Assembly: GCF_029968015.1 (NCBI RefSeq)
Contig: NZ_JASCIS010000004.1
Coordinates: forward strand, 62,001-126,000
Source of the DNA: Streptomyces luteolus
Lineage (GTDB): Bacteria; Actinomycetota; Actinomycetes; Streptomycetales; Streptomycetaceae
DNA: 64,000 nucleotides
Direction of reading: 5' to 3'
The first letter of the stretch is position 1. The number at the start of each line of letters is the position of its first letter. Shown in pieces: positions 15,376-26,805 of the stretch. Below the pieces are notes generated by a model that ran no database searches, was not told where the DNA came from, and saw nothing but the letters and a program-made list of their open reading frames with translations. The translations under genes were made by a program, and so were the position numbers.

Positions 15376-16092
15376 TCAGTGGCCGGCGCCCTCGTGGGCG
15401 GCCGCGTCGGACGCGCCGTTCGACGGAGTGCCGTTGGCCGGGTCGCCGTTCGCGCCGTCGCCAGCGCCCTCGGTGGCGCCTCCGGTGGCGCCCTCGGTTG
15501 CGCCCTCGGTGGGCTTGCCGGTGGCGCCGCCGGTCGGCGTCGCGGTCTTGCTCGGCGTGGCCTCGGGGGCCGCGGGGACCTCGCTCGGGCCCCACTTCTT
15601 GAAGTAGCTGGTCGCGGGCACGACGAACGTCTTCATCTTGACGTCGCCGGTCTCGCTGAAGGAGAAGGTGACCGGCTGGGCGTTGCCGTCCTGAACGGCC
15701 TCAGGGCTGCTCGGCAGGGAGGCGGAGGCGTTGCCCGCGCCGCCGATGATCAGGGAGCCGCCGGCCGGGATGGTCAGCGGGCCGCTGCCCTTGGCGGGCT
15801 TGAGCTCGGCGGCCTTGTCGGCGCCCTCGACCTTGATGGACTCCAGGGTCTGCGCCGTGTCCCCGTTGTTGAACACCGTCGCGGAGATCGCCGCGGGACC
15901 CGTCGACTTCGGGTCGGGCTGGGTGATCACGATCGCGTTCTGGATCTTGATGTCGCCGACCTTGATCGCGGCGTTGTCCGGCTTGATCTCAAGGGTCTGG
16001 GCGTTGTTGCCCGCACCGCACGCGGCGAGGGTGGCGATGGCGAACCCGAGGGCGGTGGCGGCGATGGTGCCGCGTCGAAGGCTGCGGCTCAC
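15376..16092 (-). CDS. Secreted lipoprotein of unknown function
   Basis: 238 residues from a GTG with AGGAG 12 bases upstream. The N-terminus is a lipoprotein signal (RRGTIAATALGFAIATLAACG) with lipobox LAAC. The mature part is a beta-rich domain (IKIQNAIVITQPDP, ISATVFNNGDTAQTLESIKV, LTIPAGGSLIIGG) like copper-chaperone PCu(A)C or other immunoglobulin-like lipoproteins, but without a clear Met/His copper motif. The last 60 residues are Gly/Ala/Thr/Glu repeats (GATEGATGGATEGAG), a probable cell-wall-spanning linker. It follows phoP on the opposite strand. Confidence 0.8.
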   Translation of the reverse strand: MSRSLRRGTIAATALGFAIATLAACGAGNNAQTLEIKPDNAAIKVGDIKIQNAIVITQPDPKSTGPAAISATVFNNGDTAQTLESIKVEGADKAAELKPAKGSGPLTIPAGGSLIIGGAGNASASLPSSPEAVQDGNAQPVTFSFSETGDVKMKTFVVPATSYFKKWGPSEVPAAPEATPSKTATPTGGATGKPTEGATEGATGGATEGAGDGANGDPANGTPSNGASDAAAHEGAGH

Positions 16093-16701
16093 GGCGGCGG
16101 CAACTCCTTGAACGTGGGCGGTACGGGACGGCTGTTGTGGCCGTCCGTAGTGATCTGACAGCGCGCTTAGATTACCGAGCCCCCGTCGGAGCGCCGCACC
16201 CGACCCGCCCCTACGTCGCCCGCCGTCCGCAGTGGAGCAGGGGTATCGACCCGTGCCGTGATGTGGCCGAATGCGTGTGGTTCGGGATTCACATATCCAT
16301 CGCGTCGACCGCTCGGTGGATTTCAGGTAAGGAATGCGGGGCGGTCCCAGGAATTGATCTTCACGCCTCGCCTGATCAATTCTGGATTCTCGCCACAAGC
16401 GTTCACACTTGTCTCGAACGGCTCTCAGGACACCGAACGGAGTAGCGGAAACCACTCTCTTCGAAGTGTGCAAACCGGGACGTTCGACCTCTCGAGAGGG
16501 GTCGCGGGCATCTGTGGCGGCCGTGTTTCAGGTTCCCCGGACAGCCGCTCCGACCTGCGAATACCCGCCTCCGGAAAGCCCGCGCAGCACGATCCTGGCA
16601 CCGTTGTCAAGCCCCGAGATGCGCCCTGACCTGCGAAAACGCCATTCAGAAGAGGCAGTTCTCGTGTTAGGATGGATAGCCACGGAAGGGGTACCTGTCA
16701 C
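16093..16701. other. Divergent intergenic region before carD
   Basis: About 600 bp without a convincing gene; open frames lack start signals and family features. The end near carD has a -10-like TAGGAT (about 16670) and an AAGGGG ribosome-binding region. I see no repeats of note. Confidence 0.6.
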
Positions 16702-17184
16702 ATGACGTTCAAGGTTGGCGACACCGTGGTCTATCCCCATCACGGGGCCGCGCTGATCGAGGCCATCGAAACTCGCCAGATCAAAGGCGTGGACAAGACC
16801 TACTTGGTGCTGAAGGTCGCCCAGGGCGATCTGACGGTTCGTGTGCCAGCGGACAATGCGGAGTTCGTCGGCGTACGCGACGTTGTCGGTCAGGACGGGC
16901 TCGACCGGGTCTTCGAGGTGCTGCGCGCGCCGTACGCCGAGGAGCCCACGAACTGGTCCAGGCGCTACAAGGCAAATCTCGAGAAGCTCGCCTCCGGCGA
17001 TGTCATCAAGGTCGCTGAAGTGGTGCGTGACCTGTGGCGTCGCGAGCGGGAGCGCGGACTGTCCGCCGGTGAGAAGCGCATGCTCGCCAAGGCGCGGCAG
17101 ATCCTGGTGAGCGAGCTGGCCCTCGCTGAGAACACCAACGAAGACAAGGCCGAGGCTCTGCTCGACGAAGTCCTCGCGTCCTGA
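16702..17184 (+). CDS. carD: CarD-family RNA polymerase-binding regulator
   Basis: 160 residues. The N-terminal CarD/TRCF RNAP-interaction domain is clear ([20 protein letters not shown], then [19 protein letters not shown]). The helical DNA-binding half follows (LFEVLR-type segment, [57 protein letters not shown]). CarD binds the RNA polymerase beta subunit and stabilises open complexes at rRNA and housekeeping promoters (known from mycobacteria). The ATG is chosen on the family N-terminus, with GGAAGGGG upstream. Confidence 0.95.
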   Translation: MTFKVGDTVVYPHHGAALIEAIETRQIKGVDKTYLVLKVAQGDLTVRVPADNAEFVGVRDVVGQDGLDRVFEVLRAPYAEEPTNWSRRYKANLEKLASGDVIKVAEVVRDLWRRERERGLSAGEKRMLAKARQILVSELALAENTNEDKAEALLDEVLAS

Positions 17185-17201
17185 CGCAGTACCGGTAACA
17201 C

Positions 17202-17273
17202 CATGCCGCGGTGCCCGCTGACCAGCCCTGGCTGACCTCCAGACAGGCTGTGTCGCCGGGCACCGCGGCATGT
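17202..17273 (+). terminator. Long-stem hairpin after carD
   Basis: CATGCCGCGGTGCCCG pairs perfectly with CGGGCACCGCGGCATG across a 40-base loop, starting 18 bases after the carD stop. It is a likely terminator or 3' processing structure. Confidence 0.65.
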
Positions 17274-17296
17274 TCGGACCAGCGTGTTCGGACAAC

Positions 17297-17349
17297 CTGC
17301 CCGTACTCGCTGCCCGTACTTGCCACTGGCTGCCCGTATTTGCTATTGG
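17297..17349 (+). repeat. Short tandem repeat upstream of ispD
   Basis: Two adjacent 20-mers (CTGCCCGTACTTGCCACTGG and CTGCCCGTATTTGCTATTGG) are preceded by a 13-base partial copy. It lies about 150 bp before the ispD start codon. Confidence 0.75.
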
Positions 17350-17495
17350 CGTGAACTGGCGCCCAGCCTCGACCGATGGTCACGGAAAGGGTCACGGTCA
17401 AGAGCTGCGCGCCTGGCCCTCGGCCTGTCGGCCGGGGGCGTTCGCTGAGGCCATACCCACGTCGCCCGAGGACACAAACCCTGAACGCGGACCAG

Positions 17496-18266
17496 ATGTC
17501 AGACGAAACCCAGTCATCCTCGAACTCCCCGAAGCCCGCCCGTACGGCCGCGGTGATCCCCGCGGCCGGCCGGGGCGTGCGGCTCGGGCCCGGCGCCCCC
17601 AAGGCGCTCCGCACCCTGGGCGGCACGCCCATGCTGATCCACGCCGTCCGGGCGATGGCCGCGTCCCGTGCCGTATCGCTCGTCGTCGTGGTCGCACCGG
17701 CCGACGGCGCCGCCGAGGTCAAGTCGCTGCTCGCCGACCACTCGCTGCCCGACCGCACCGACTTCCTCGTCGTGCCCGGCGGTGAGACCCGGCAGGAGTC
17801 CGTCCGGGCAGGCATCGACGCGCTGCCGCCGGACATCACCACCGTGCTGGTGCACGACGCGGCCCGCCCGCTCGTGCCGGTCGACACCGTCGACACCGTC
17901 GTGGAGACCGTCACCGCCGGCGCCCCCGCCGTCGTTCCGGCGCTGCCGCTCGCCGACACGGTCAAGGAGGTCGAGCCGGCCGCCGAGCGCGGCGCCCCCG
18001 AACCCGTCGTCGCCACTCCCGTACGGGCCCGGCTCCGCGCGGTGCAGACGCCGCAGGGCTTCGACCGGGACGTGCTCGTACGCGCCCACGACAGCGTCGA
18101 GCTGAACGGCGAGGGCGCCACCGACGACGCCGGGATGGTCGAGCAGCTCGGCCTGCCCGTGGTCGTCGTCCCCGGTCACGAAGAGGCGTTCAAGGTGACC
18201 AGGCCGCTCGACCTGGTCCTGGCCGAGGCGGTCCTGGCGCGCAGGAGGGCGAACGATGGCTTCTGA
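17496..18266 (+). CDS. ispD: 2-C-methyl-D-erythritol 4-phosphate cytidylyltransferase
   Basis: Third enzyme of the MEP isoprenoid pathway; it couples CTP to methylerythritol phosphate. 256 residues from [12 protein letters not shown]. The nucleotide-binding signature [12 protein letters not shown] with GAPKAL lies at about 20-40, HDAARPLV near 125, and the C-terminal [25 protein letters not shown] block completes the family pattern. The downstream 11 bases overlap ispF, so the two MEP enzymes are co-translated, as in many actinobacteria. No ispDF fusion is present. Confidence 0.95.
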   Translation: MSDETQSSSNSPKPARTAAVIPAAGRGVRLGPGAPKALRTLGGTPMLIHAVRAMAASRAVSLVVVVAPADGAAEVKSLLADHSLPDRTDFLVVPGGETRQESVRAGIDALPPDITTVLVHDAARPLVPVDTVDTVVETVTAGAPAVVPALPLADTVKEVEPAAERGAPEPVVATPVRARLRAVQTPQGFDRDVLVRAHDSVELNGEGATDDAGMVEQLGLPVVVVPGHEEAFKVTRPLDLVLAEAVLARRRANDGF

Positions 18267-18759
18267 TCCGTTGACGAACGTCCCGCTGGTCGGCATCGGC
18301 ACCGACGTGCACGCCTTCGAGCAGGGGCGCGAGCTGTGGTGCGCCGGGCTGCTCTGGGACGAGGCGGCGAGCGACGGGTACGGCCTCGCGGGCCACTCCG
18401 ACGGTGACGTCGCCGCGCACGCCGCCTGCGACGCGCTGTTCTCCGCCGCCGGCGTAGGCGACCTCGGAGCGCACTTCGGCACGTCCCGCCCCGAGTGGGC
18501 CGGCGCCTCCGGCGTCACGCTGCTCACCGAGGCCGCGCGGATCGTGCGGGCCGCCGGTTACGAGATCGGCAACGTGTCCGTGCAGGTCATCGGCGTACGT
18601 CCGAAGGTCGGCAAGCGGCGGGACGAGGCGCGCAAGGTGCTGTCCGAGGCCGTCGGGGCGCCGGTCTCCGTGTCCGGGACGACCACGGACGGCCTCGGTC
18701 TGACCGGGCGCGGCGAGGGGCTCGCGGCGATCGCCACGGCGCTGGTCCTCCGGGTCTGA
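18256..18759 (+). CDS. ispF: 2-C-methyl-D-erythritol 2,4-cyclodiphosphate synthase
   Basis: Fifth enzyme of the MEP pathway; it cyclises CDP-ME 2-phosphate. 167 residues, standard length. The metal ligands are in GIGTDVHAF (Asp and His) and near CDALF, the loop [16 protein letters not shown] is intact, and the C-terminal signature [18 protein letters not shown] is present. It starts inside ispD and is followed by an independently initiated gene, 73 bp away. Confidence 0.96.
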   Translation: MASDPLTNVPLVGIGTDVHAFEQGRELWCAGLLWDEAASDGYGLAGHSDGDVAAHAACDALFSAAGVGDLGAHFGTSRPEWAGASGVTLLTEAARIVRAAGYEIGNVSVQVIGVRPKVGKRRDEARKVLSEAVGAPVSVSGTTTDGLGLTGRGEGLAAIATALVLRV

Positions 18760-18832
18760 GGCCCGGCCGCTGGGTACGGTGACTGCGCGGGACGGGCTCC
18801 CCGCCCCGCGCAGACCCGCACTGGGAGGCCAG

Positions 18833-19237
18833 ATGTCCGCGCAGCTCTCCGAAGCCCTGAAGTCCCTCCTCGACACCCCCGTCTTCGTCACCGTCGGCAC
18901 CGTCCAGCCCGACGGCAGCCCGCAGCTGTCCCCGGTCTGGGTGAAGCGGGACGGGAACGACGTGCTCTTCTCGACCACCCTGGAACGCCGCAAGGAGAAG
19001 AACATGCGGCGCGATCCCCGGGTGAGCGTCGTCGTGCAGCCCTTCGACGCCCCGTACACGTACGCGGAGATCCGCGGCAGCGCCACGATGACCACCGAGG
19101 GCGCGCAGGAGCTGATCGACGAGCTGTCCCTGAAGTACACGGGCAAGACGTACGCCGAGTTCAATCCGCACGCCGCCGAGGACCGTCCGCGGGTGGTCGT
19201 GCGGATCACCCCGCGCAAGGTCGTCGGCCGGATCTGA
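18833..19237 (+). CDS. PPOX-class F420- or FMN-dependent oxidoreductase
   Basis: 134 residues with the split-barrel flavin-binding fold. FVTVGTVQPDGSPQLSPVW is the first strand pair of the pyridoxamine-phosphate-oxidase-like superfamily, followed by VLFSTTLERRKEKNMRRDPRVSVVV (phosphate-binding Lys/Arg region) and YAEIRGSATM. Actinobacterial members of this subfamily mostly use coenzyme F420. The ATG has GGGAGG five bases upstream. The substrate is unknown. Confidence 0.85.
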   Translation: MSAQLSEALKSLLDTPVFVTVGTVQPDGSPQLSPVWVKRDGNDVLFSTTLERRKEKNMRRDPRVSVVVQPFDAPYTYAEIRGSATMTTEGAQELIDELSLKYTGKTYAEFNPHAAEDRPRVVVRITPRKVVGRI

Positions 19238-19324
19238 GCGGCGGCGCCCGTACCGCGTCACAAACTGGTCCCGTGGCCCGGAAAGGGGCGCGGGGCACTC
19301 CTTCCGGCCCACTACCCTTGATGC

Positions 19325-20725
<1,401 letters not shown>

Positions 20726-20820
20726 GCCCGCCCGATCCGCTCGGAAACTGGCCGCCCGGTCCTCCGGGCGGCACACTCACTTATACGTACGTACGCAAAG
20801 CTTCAGGAAACAGGTAGGTC

Positions 20821-21771
20821 ATGGCCGGGAACAGCCAGCGCAGGAACCGCCGCACCAGCAACAAGAAGGGTGCGACGGTCGGCAGCGGTGGCCAGCGGCG
20901 TCGCGGCCTGGAGGGCAAGGGCCCGACCCCGCCCGCTGAGATGCGCAAGAAGCACAAGAAGAACCGCATCGCCAACGCCAAGGCCAAGCAGGCCGCCCGC
21001 CGTCCCGTCGCGCGCCGCGGCGGCAAGGGCACGTCCGAGCTGGTCGTCGGCCGCAACCCGGTCGTGGAGGCGCTGCGCGAGGGCGTGCCCGCGTCCACGC
21101 TGTACGTCCTGCAGTACATCGACAACGACGAGCGGGTGCGCGAGGCGCTGCAGCTCGTCGCCGAGCGCGGCGGCATCAACCTGATGGAGGCGCCGCGCGC
21201 CGAGCTCGACCGCATGACGAACGGCCTCAACCACCAGGGCCTCGTCCTCCAGGTCCCGCCGTACGAGTACGCGCACCCGGAGGACCTGGCGCACGCCGCG
21301 TTCGACGAGGGCGAGGACCCGATGATCGTCGCCCTCGACGGCGTGACCGACCCGCGCAACCTCGGTGCTGTGGTCCGTTCCGTGTCGGCCTTCGGCGGTC
21401 ACGGTGTCGTGGTGCCGGAGCGGCGCGCGGCCGGCATGACCGCCGGGGCGTGGAAGACCTCCGCGGGCACCGCGGCGCGTACGCCGGTGGCGCGGGCGAC
21501 GAACCTGACGCGCGCCCTGGAGGCGTACAAGAAGGACGGGCTCGTCGTCGTCGGCCTCGCCGCCGACGGTGAGCACGAGGTCGGTGAACTGGAGGCGCTC
21601 GACGGCCCGGTGGTGATCGTGGTCGGCAGCGAGGGCAAGGGCCTGTCCCGACTCGTCGGCGAGACCTGCGACTTCAGGGTGCGGATCCCGATGCCGGGCG
21701 GCGCCGAGTCGCTGAACGCCGGTGTCGCCACGGGCGTCGTGCTCTACGAGGCGGCGCGGCGCAGGAGTTGA
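20821..21771 (+). CDS. rlmB: 23S rRNA 2'-O-ribose methyltransferase, RlmB/TrmH family
   Basis: 316 residues. A basic, disordered N-terminus of about 70 residues ([30 protein letters not shown]) is typical of actinobacterial members. The substrate-binding domain ([19 protein letters not shown]) and the SPOUT methyltransferase follow: motif 1 [16 protein letters not shown], motif 2 [13 protein letters not shown] and motif 3 [21 protein letters not shown]. It probably methylates G2251 of 23S rRNA in the peptidyl-transferase loop. CAGGTAGGTC precedes the ATG. Confidence 0.93.
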   Translation: MAGNSQRRNRRTSNKKGATVGSGGQRRRGLEGKGPTPPAEMRKKHKKNRIANAKAKQAARRPVARRGGKGTSELVVGRNPVVEALREGVPASTLYVLQYIDNDERVREALQLVAERGGINLMEAPRAELDRMTNGLNHQGLVLQVPPYEYAHPEDLAHAAFDEGEDPMIVALDGVTDPRNLGAVVRSVSAFGGHGVVVPERRAAGMTAGAWKTSAGTAARTPVARATNLTRALEAYKKDGLVVVGLAADGEHEVGELEALDGPVVIVVGSEGKGLSRLVGETCDFRVRIPMPGGAESLNAGVATGVVLYEAARRRS

Positions 21772-21864
21772 GCCCCGCGCGGGCGGCGGGTGTACGCGCC
21801 TTGACGCGGCCCGGACAGATCGGGGCGGTCAAGGCAGTGTCCTAAGCACACATCACTCGGTTAG

Positions 21865-23451
21865 ATGAGTGTGGACACCAGAACACCCCGCACATCCGCA
21901 GGGGGAGGCCCGTCGGGATTCGACGACGGACCCGCGCTGAGCATGGTGAAGGTGCCGTGCGACCCGGCCCAGGTCATCGTCAATCACGCGAGCTTCCGCG
22001 TGCAGCTCCCCACGGCTCAGCAGACCCAGTCCCCGCGTATCACACGGCAGTTGGCGGTCGCCGGGCTCGCCGCGGGCGTACCCGCCGGAGCGGGAGCCGC
22101 GGTCGGCGCCGCTGCCGGGCGCCGTCGCGCCCCCGTCGTCTGGAGCGGGAAGTCCGTGCCCGGCGACCCGGGCGCCAGCGGTCTCCTCCAGGCCGTGCGC
22201 ACCACCGGCGTGCAGCACGACGGCTCCCTCGACGGCACTGCCGATCCCGCAGGGGCCGCCACGCAGGTCATCCCGCGCGTCACCGAGGCCGCCCCGCCGC
22301 CGCACGTCATCGGCCCGCGCGAGCCCGAGGGCAGCGACACCCGGATCCTGCCCCGCGTGCAGTCCTCGGGCAGCGCGTACGACGAAGAGGCGTACGCGTA
22401 CGAGGAGTTGGTGCCCGAGGACGCTTCGTACGAGGAGAGCGAGGAGCGGACGCCGCGCCGCCACGGCAACGACTCCGTGCGCCACGCGTACTACCCGGGG
22501 CGGCGGTTGAACCTCGGCGTGGTGCTGCTTCCGCTGCGCGTCTTCCTCGGCTTCATCTCCATCTACGCGGGCATGGGCAAGCTCTGCGACCCCGTCTACT
22601 TCGATGGCGGCGAGCGCGGCTCCATGGTCAAGTGGCTGAATTCGCTGCACCCTTGGGCGCTCGCCGAGCCGATGCGGGACTGGGCGCTCGCACACCCCGT
22701 CGGCGCGGGTCTCGTCATCGCCTTCCTCCAGGTCATCGTCGGTGTGCTGACCGTGCTCGGCCTTTGGCAGCGGGCGGCGGCCGTCGTTGGCGGGCTGCTC
22801 TCGGCCGCGCTGCTCGTCACGGTGAGCTGGAAGTCGGTGCCGGTCTACGACGCGCCGGACATCATCTACCTCGCCGCGTGGAGCCCGCTGATCATCGCGG
22901 GCGCGCCGGTGTACTCCGTGGACGGCTGGCTCGCCAGCGAGGCCTGGCGGCGGCTCGGGCCGCGCGCCGAGCTGTGGGAGCTGCGCCGCCGGGTGCTGCG
23001 CCGCGGCTTCCTGGTCGGCACCGTGGTCGTCGGGATCACCCTGCTCATCGGCTCGCTCCTCGGTGGTGCGGTGCGGGACGCGGACCGTGTGACCGCGCCC
23101 GGGCCCGGCGAGGCCCCGCGCAACGAGCAGCCGGGCTCGCCGCTGCCGTCCGAGCCGAAGGAGCGCCGTACGGAGCGTCAGACCCCGTCCGCGACGACCG
23201 GCGCCCCGACGCAGGGCAACACCACGACACCGTCGGCGCCCGCGTCCACGCCCGGTACGGGGGCGAGCGAGTCGGGCTCGGCCGACAGCCGGCCGAGCCA
23301 GACCGCCGGTGCGGGCACGGGCCAGCAGCAGCCCCCGCCGCAGGAGTCGGCGCCGCCGTCCACCAGCAGCGGCCCCACGTCCAGCGGCGGCACGGGCAGC
23401 GGCGGCACGGGCAGCGAGGAGCCGGGTCTTGTGGGGGGCCTGCTCGGCTAG
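21865..23451 (+). CDS. DoxX-family membrane protein with long extensions
   Basis: 528 residues. The first 215 are a variable, proline- and acid-rich cytoplasmic region with EEAYAYEELVPEDASYEESEE. The four-helix DoxX core is at about 215-345 (VVLLPLRVFLGFISIYAGMGKL, VGAGLVIAFLQVIVGVLTVLGLW, AAAVVGGLLSAALLVTVSW, IIYLAAWSPLIIAGAPVYSVDGW). Another helix (FLVGTVVVGITLLIGSLLGG) leads into a Ser/Thr/Gly/Pro-rich extracellular tail of about 130 residues. Quinone- or redox-related roles are known for short DoxX proteins; the extensions here have no known role. Confidence 0.85.
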   Translation: MSVDTRTPRTSAGGGPSGFDDGPALSMVKVPCDPAQVIVNHASFRVQLPTAQQTQSPRITRQLAVAGLAAGVPAGAGAAVGAAAGRRRAPVVWSGKSVPGDPGASGLLQAVRTTGVQHDGSLDGTADPAGAATQVIPRVTEAAPPPHVIGPREPEGSDTRILPRVQSSGSAYDEEAYAYEELVPEDASYEESEERTPRRHGNDSVRHAYYPGRRLNLGVVLLPLRVFLGFISIYAGMGKLCDPVYFDGGERGSMVKWLNSLHPWALAEPMRDWALAHPVGAGLVIAFLQVIVGVLTVLGLWQRAAAVVGGLLSAALLVTVSWKSVPVYDAPDIIYLAAWSPLIIAGAPVYSVDGWLASEAWRRLGPRAELWELRRRVLRRGFLVGTVVVGITLLIGSLLGGAVRDADRVTAPGPGEAPRNEQPGSPLPSEPKERRTERQTPSATTGAPTQGNTTTPSAPASTPGTGASESGSADSRPSQTAGAGTGQQQPPPQESAPPSTSSGPTSSGGTGSGGTGSEEPGLVGGLLG

Positions 23452-23453
23452 GC

Positions 23454-23582
23454 CCTGTCCGGCGGATCTTCGCGGAACAGCCCGCGGCGTCATGGGGGAC
23501 CCCCTGCTCTGGGGGTCCCCCCCGGCCGAAGGCTGGGGGAGCGTGCCAGGCATCGTGGGCCCGCGAAGATCCGCCGGACAGG
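23454..23582. mobile_element. MITE-like inverted-repeat element
   Basis: A perfect 22-bp terminal inverted repeat (CCTGTCCGGCGGATCTTCGCGG) bounds 129 bp that contain an inner GGGGGACCCCC palindrome and no gene. It begins two bases after the doxX stop codon. Short non-coding elements with the CCTGTCCGGCGGATC end recur in Streptomyces intergenic regions (recollection, not searched). Confidence 0.7.
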
Positions 23583-23608
23583 CCCTGGGCTCCCAGGCCG
23601 CGGAGACG

Positions 23609-23659
23609 GTACGGGCCGGGCCCGGCGCATCAGGGATGTGCGCCGGACCCGGCCCGTAC
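23609..23659. terminator. Hairpin between doxX and the nucleotidyltransferase
   Basis: GTACGGGCCGGGCCCGGCGC pairs with its near-complement (one mismatch) 8 bases later, so about 21 bp of stem. Confidence 0.7.
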
Positions 23660-23673
23660 TTTGTGCGCGCATA

Positions 23674-23713
23674 CCGTCCGGTGCGGCTTGTGCGCACAAG
23701 CCGCACCGGACGG
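23674..23713. terminator. Perfect 40-base palindrome, bidirectional terminator
   Basis: CCGTCCGGTGCGGCTTGTGC is immediately followed by its exact reverse complement. It abuts the stop codon of the convergent nucleotidyltransferase gene. Confidence 0.8.
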
Positions 23714-23715
23714 CC

Positions 23716-24477
23716 TCAACGGCTCTGTGCGGCCAGCTCCTTGGCGGCTTCGGTGAGGTCCTTGGCGGTGTCGATGGCCCGCCAGTACGCGCCCTGCGGC
23801 AACGGATAGCCGGCCAGGCGGCGCTGGCGGGCGAGGCGCGGGAACGTGGTGCGCTCGTGGTCGCCGCGGTCGGGCAGGAGCGCGGCGAAGCCGGGCGAGA
23901 AGACGTAGACGCCCGCGTTGATCTCGTACGAGACGCGCGGGGACTCGATGAAGTCCGTGATGTGGCCGAAGGCGTCGGTCTCGACGGCGCCCCAGGGGAG
24001 CCGCGGCCGGGCCAGGGCGAGCGTCGCGGTGGCGTCCCGCTCGGTGTGGAAGGCGGCCATCTCGCGCAGCGGGAAGCGGGTCCAGATGTCGCCGTTCGTC
24101 GCGTACCAGCCGCGGTCCGGGTGCGGCAGGTGCGCGGCCGCGTACTTGAGGCCGCCGCCGCGGCCGAGGGGCTCATCCTCGACCACCGTCGTGACCCGCA
24201 GGGGGAGTTCGGCCTTCTCCAGCCACTCCTGGAGTACGCCGGCGAGGTGGCCGCAGGAGATCACGGCGTCGGTGACGCCCTCGGCGGCGAGCCAGGAAAG
24301 CTGATGGCCGATGATCGGGACCCCGGTTCCGGGGATCTCGACCATCGGCTTCGGTCGGTCGTCGGTGTACGGGCGGAGCCTGGAGCCCTGGCCTCCGGCG
24401 AGGATGACGGCCTGTACGGGGGTGGCGGCCTGTACGGGTGTGGCGGCTTGTACGGACGTGGGGTGCGGGTCGGTCAT
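23716..24477 (-). CDS. Sugar-phosphate nucleotidyltransferase (NDP-sugar pyrophosphorylase family)
   Basis: 253 residues. The nucleotide-binding signature VILAGGQGSRLRPYTDDRPKPMVEI lies at about 23-47. LGRGGGLKYAAAHL and the metal-binding NGDIWTRF follow, then the sugar-side VSYEINAGVYVFSP. It likely activates a sugar-1-phosphate for cell-envelope or glycan synthesis; specificity cannot be read. It lacks the C-terminal beta-helix of GlmU- or ADP-glucose-type enzymes. The first 22 residues include a tandem repeat (AATPVQAATPVQA) from a short DNA duplication. Confidence 0.88.
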   Translation of the reverse strand: MTDPHPTSVQAATPVQAATPVQAVILAGGQGSRLRPYTDDRPKPMVEIPGTGVPIIGHQLSWLAAEGVTDAVISCGHLAGVLQEWLEKAELPLRVTTVVEDEPLGRGGGLKYAAAHLPHPDRGWYATNGDIWTRFPLREMAAFHTERDATATLALARPRLPWGAVETDAFGHITDFIESPRVSYEINAGVYVFSPGFAALLPDRGDHERTTFPRLARQRRLAGYPLPQGAYWRAIDTAKDLTEAAKELAAQSR

Positions 24478-24510
24478 GCCCGCACCCTAGGCGCAGCCCT
24501 CTCGGGAGGG

Positions 24511-24918
24511 TCAGACCGAATGTGCGACACCGGTCGCGAACGCCGTGTCGCAGACCGGGCGGGCGTAGGACTGGGCGCGGCTCGGGCCGTACTGGCGGAC
24601 CGCCGCACGGCCGAGGGCGCGGGCGATCCAGGCGCAGTGCTTGGCGAGCGACGGGCGTGCGTCGACCTCCTGTTGGAGTGTGGTGAGGGCGACTCCCGGG
24701 TTCTTCTCCTGCAGTTCGAGCAGGAGCCGGTCGCGCAGGGCTTCCTGCGGGGCGCGGGTCTTGGCGGGGGTCGAGACGTCCTCGGACGACGCGGTGAGCA
24801 CCGACTGCGAGCCACCCGACCAGTTGACCCGGGTGACCGCGAGCGTCCCGGACAGGACGAGGACGACGGGGAGGACAAGAGCGAGGGTTCGGCCGATTCG
24901 GCGGGCGCTTTGGTTCAC
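24511..24918 (-). CDS. Membrane-anchored or secreted protein of unknown function
   Basis: 135 residues. A basic start (NQSARRIGR) and one hydrophobic helix (TLALVLPVVLVLSGTLAVTRV) form a signal anchor without a lipobox. The rest is helical with two cysteines (KHCAWIARALG and RPVCDTAF) and ends in a small conserved-looking block. It lies between the nucleotidyltransferase and msiK on the same strand. Function is not recognised. Confidence 0.65.
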   Translation of the reverse strand: MNQSARRIGRTLALVLPVVLVLSGTLAVTRVNWSGGSQSVLTASSEDVSTPAKTRAPQEALRDRLLLELQEKNPGVALTTLQQEVDARPSLAKHCAWIARALGRAAVRQYGPSRAQSYARPVCDTAFATGVAHSV

Positions 24919-25087
24919 GTGCGTGAGCGTAGCGGTCAGTGATGATTTGGAGACATTTGGTCACCGGAATGGGCGACGGTTCGAGGGAAGATTTCGAATC
25001 AGGTGTTGACGTACGGAGTTCGAAAAGGGCGTTCTGCCGGGGTATTTGTCGACTCGGTCGCTGTTGTTCCCGTGCGCGTACGACAGC

Positions 25088-25111
25088 GGCCCCGCACCGA
25101 AGTGCGGGGCC
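25088..25111 (-). terminator. Terminator after msiK
   Basis: GGCCCCGCAC and GTGCGGGGCC form a 10-bp stem with a 4-base loop, 22 bases beyond the msiK stop codon. Confidence 0.8.
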
Positions 25112-25133
25112 ACCGGGCCATGTTGGGCCAGGA

Positions 25134-26270
<1,137 letters not shown>

Positions 26271-26351
26271 GGCTGTGAAGCCCCCTTCACCGGCAGGAAC
26301 GTGCCGGACGATCCGAGTAAAGGAAGTGGCTGCGCCGCATCGTTGCGGTGC

Positions 26352-26367
26352 AGTGGTGTAGACCGGT
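26352..26367 (-). promoter_or_regulatory. Candidate DasR-responsive element (dre) upstream of msiK
   Basis: AGTGGTGTAGACCGGT matches the DasR operator consensus (A-G/C-TGGTCTAGACCA-G/C-T) at 13 of 16 positions, 80 bp before the msiK start. DasR is the GlcNAc-responsive regulator of chitin and amino-sugar uptake. Confidence 0.45.
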
Positions 26368-26592
26368 CGGGCCGGACTGGCAGTGACAGTACCCGCCGGA
26401 TTCGCCGGTGTCAGCAGTCGTACGGCAACTCGCGCAGCTCGCACGCCCTGCTACGGACGGTCGGCAGACACGGGAGCCCCGGGCAGGGAGCCCCGGCGCC
26501 GAGGGCCCCTGGGCCGCCTTGTCCGTGGCCCGCGAGGACGCCCCCTGTGTAAAGTGTGGAAACCGCCGCGCCGCCTGCTCGACCGCGGCCGC

Positions 26593-26666
26593 GCCTCCTT
26601 AGCTCAGATGGCCAGAGCAACGCACTTGTAATGCGTAGGTCGTCGGTTCGAATCCGACAGGGGGCT
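26593..26666 (+). tRNA. tRNA-Thr (anticodon TGT)
   Basis: The cloverleaf is complete. The acceptor GCCTCCT pairs with AGGGGGC, and the D stem is GCTC/GAGC. The anticodon stem ACGCA/TGCGT carries loop CTTGTAA. The T arm GTCGG-TTCGAAT-CCGAC is perfect, and CCA is not encoded. It is the integration target of element 2. Confidence 0.92.
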
Positions 26667-26675
26667 CTGCATGGA

Positions 26676-26709
26676 AGCCAGGTCAGATGCCGTCTGACCT
26701 GGCTTTTTC
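26676..26709 (+). terminator. Terminator after tRNA-Thr
   Basis: AGCCAGGTCAGA and TCTGACCTGGCT form a 12-bp stem with a 5-base loop followed by TTTTTC. Confidence 0.9.
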
Positions 26710-26725
26710 TCTTCAGTAGACGATC

Positions 26726-26759
26726 AAGGGCCCTCCGTGAACGAGTGCGGAGGGCCCTT
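26726..26759. terminator. Terminator between tRNA-Thr and integrase 2
   Basis: AAGGGCCCTCCG and CGGAGGGCCCTT form a 12-bp stem around a 10-base loop, followed by T residues. It lies just beyond the integrase stop codon and can serve both directions. Confidence 0.8.
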
Positions 26760-26805
26760 TGCGTGAGCGTGCGTGCGCGTGTTTGGCCGAGGTTTGGCCG
26801 GAGGG

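Noticed and set aside
15376..15560. Gly/Ala/Thr/Glu repeats at the end of the lipoprotein as a separate repeat element
   Set aside because: They are an in-frame low-complexity linker of the lipoprotein.
21853..23706. 617-codon minus-strand frame over doxX
   Set aside because: Shadow of a GC-rich gene with low-complexity ends.
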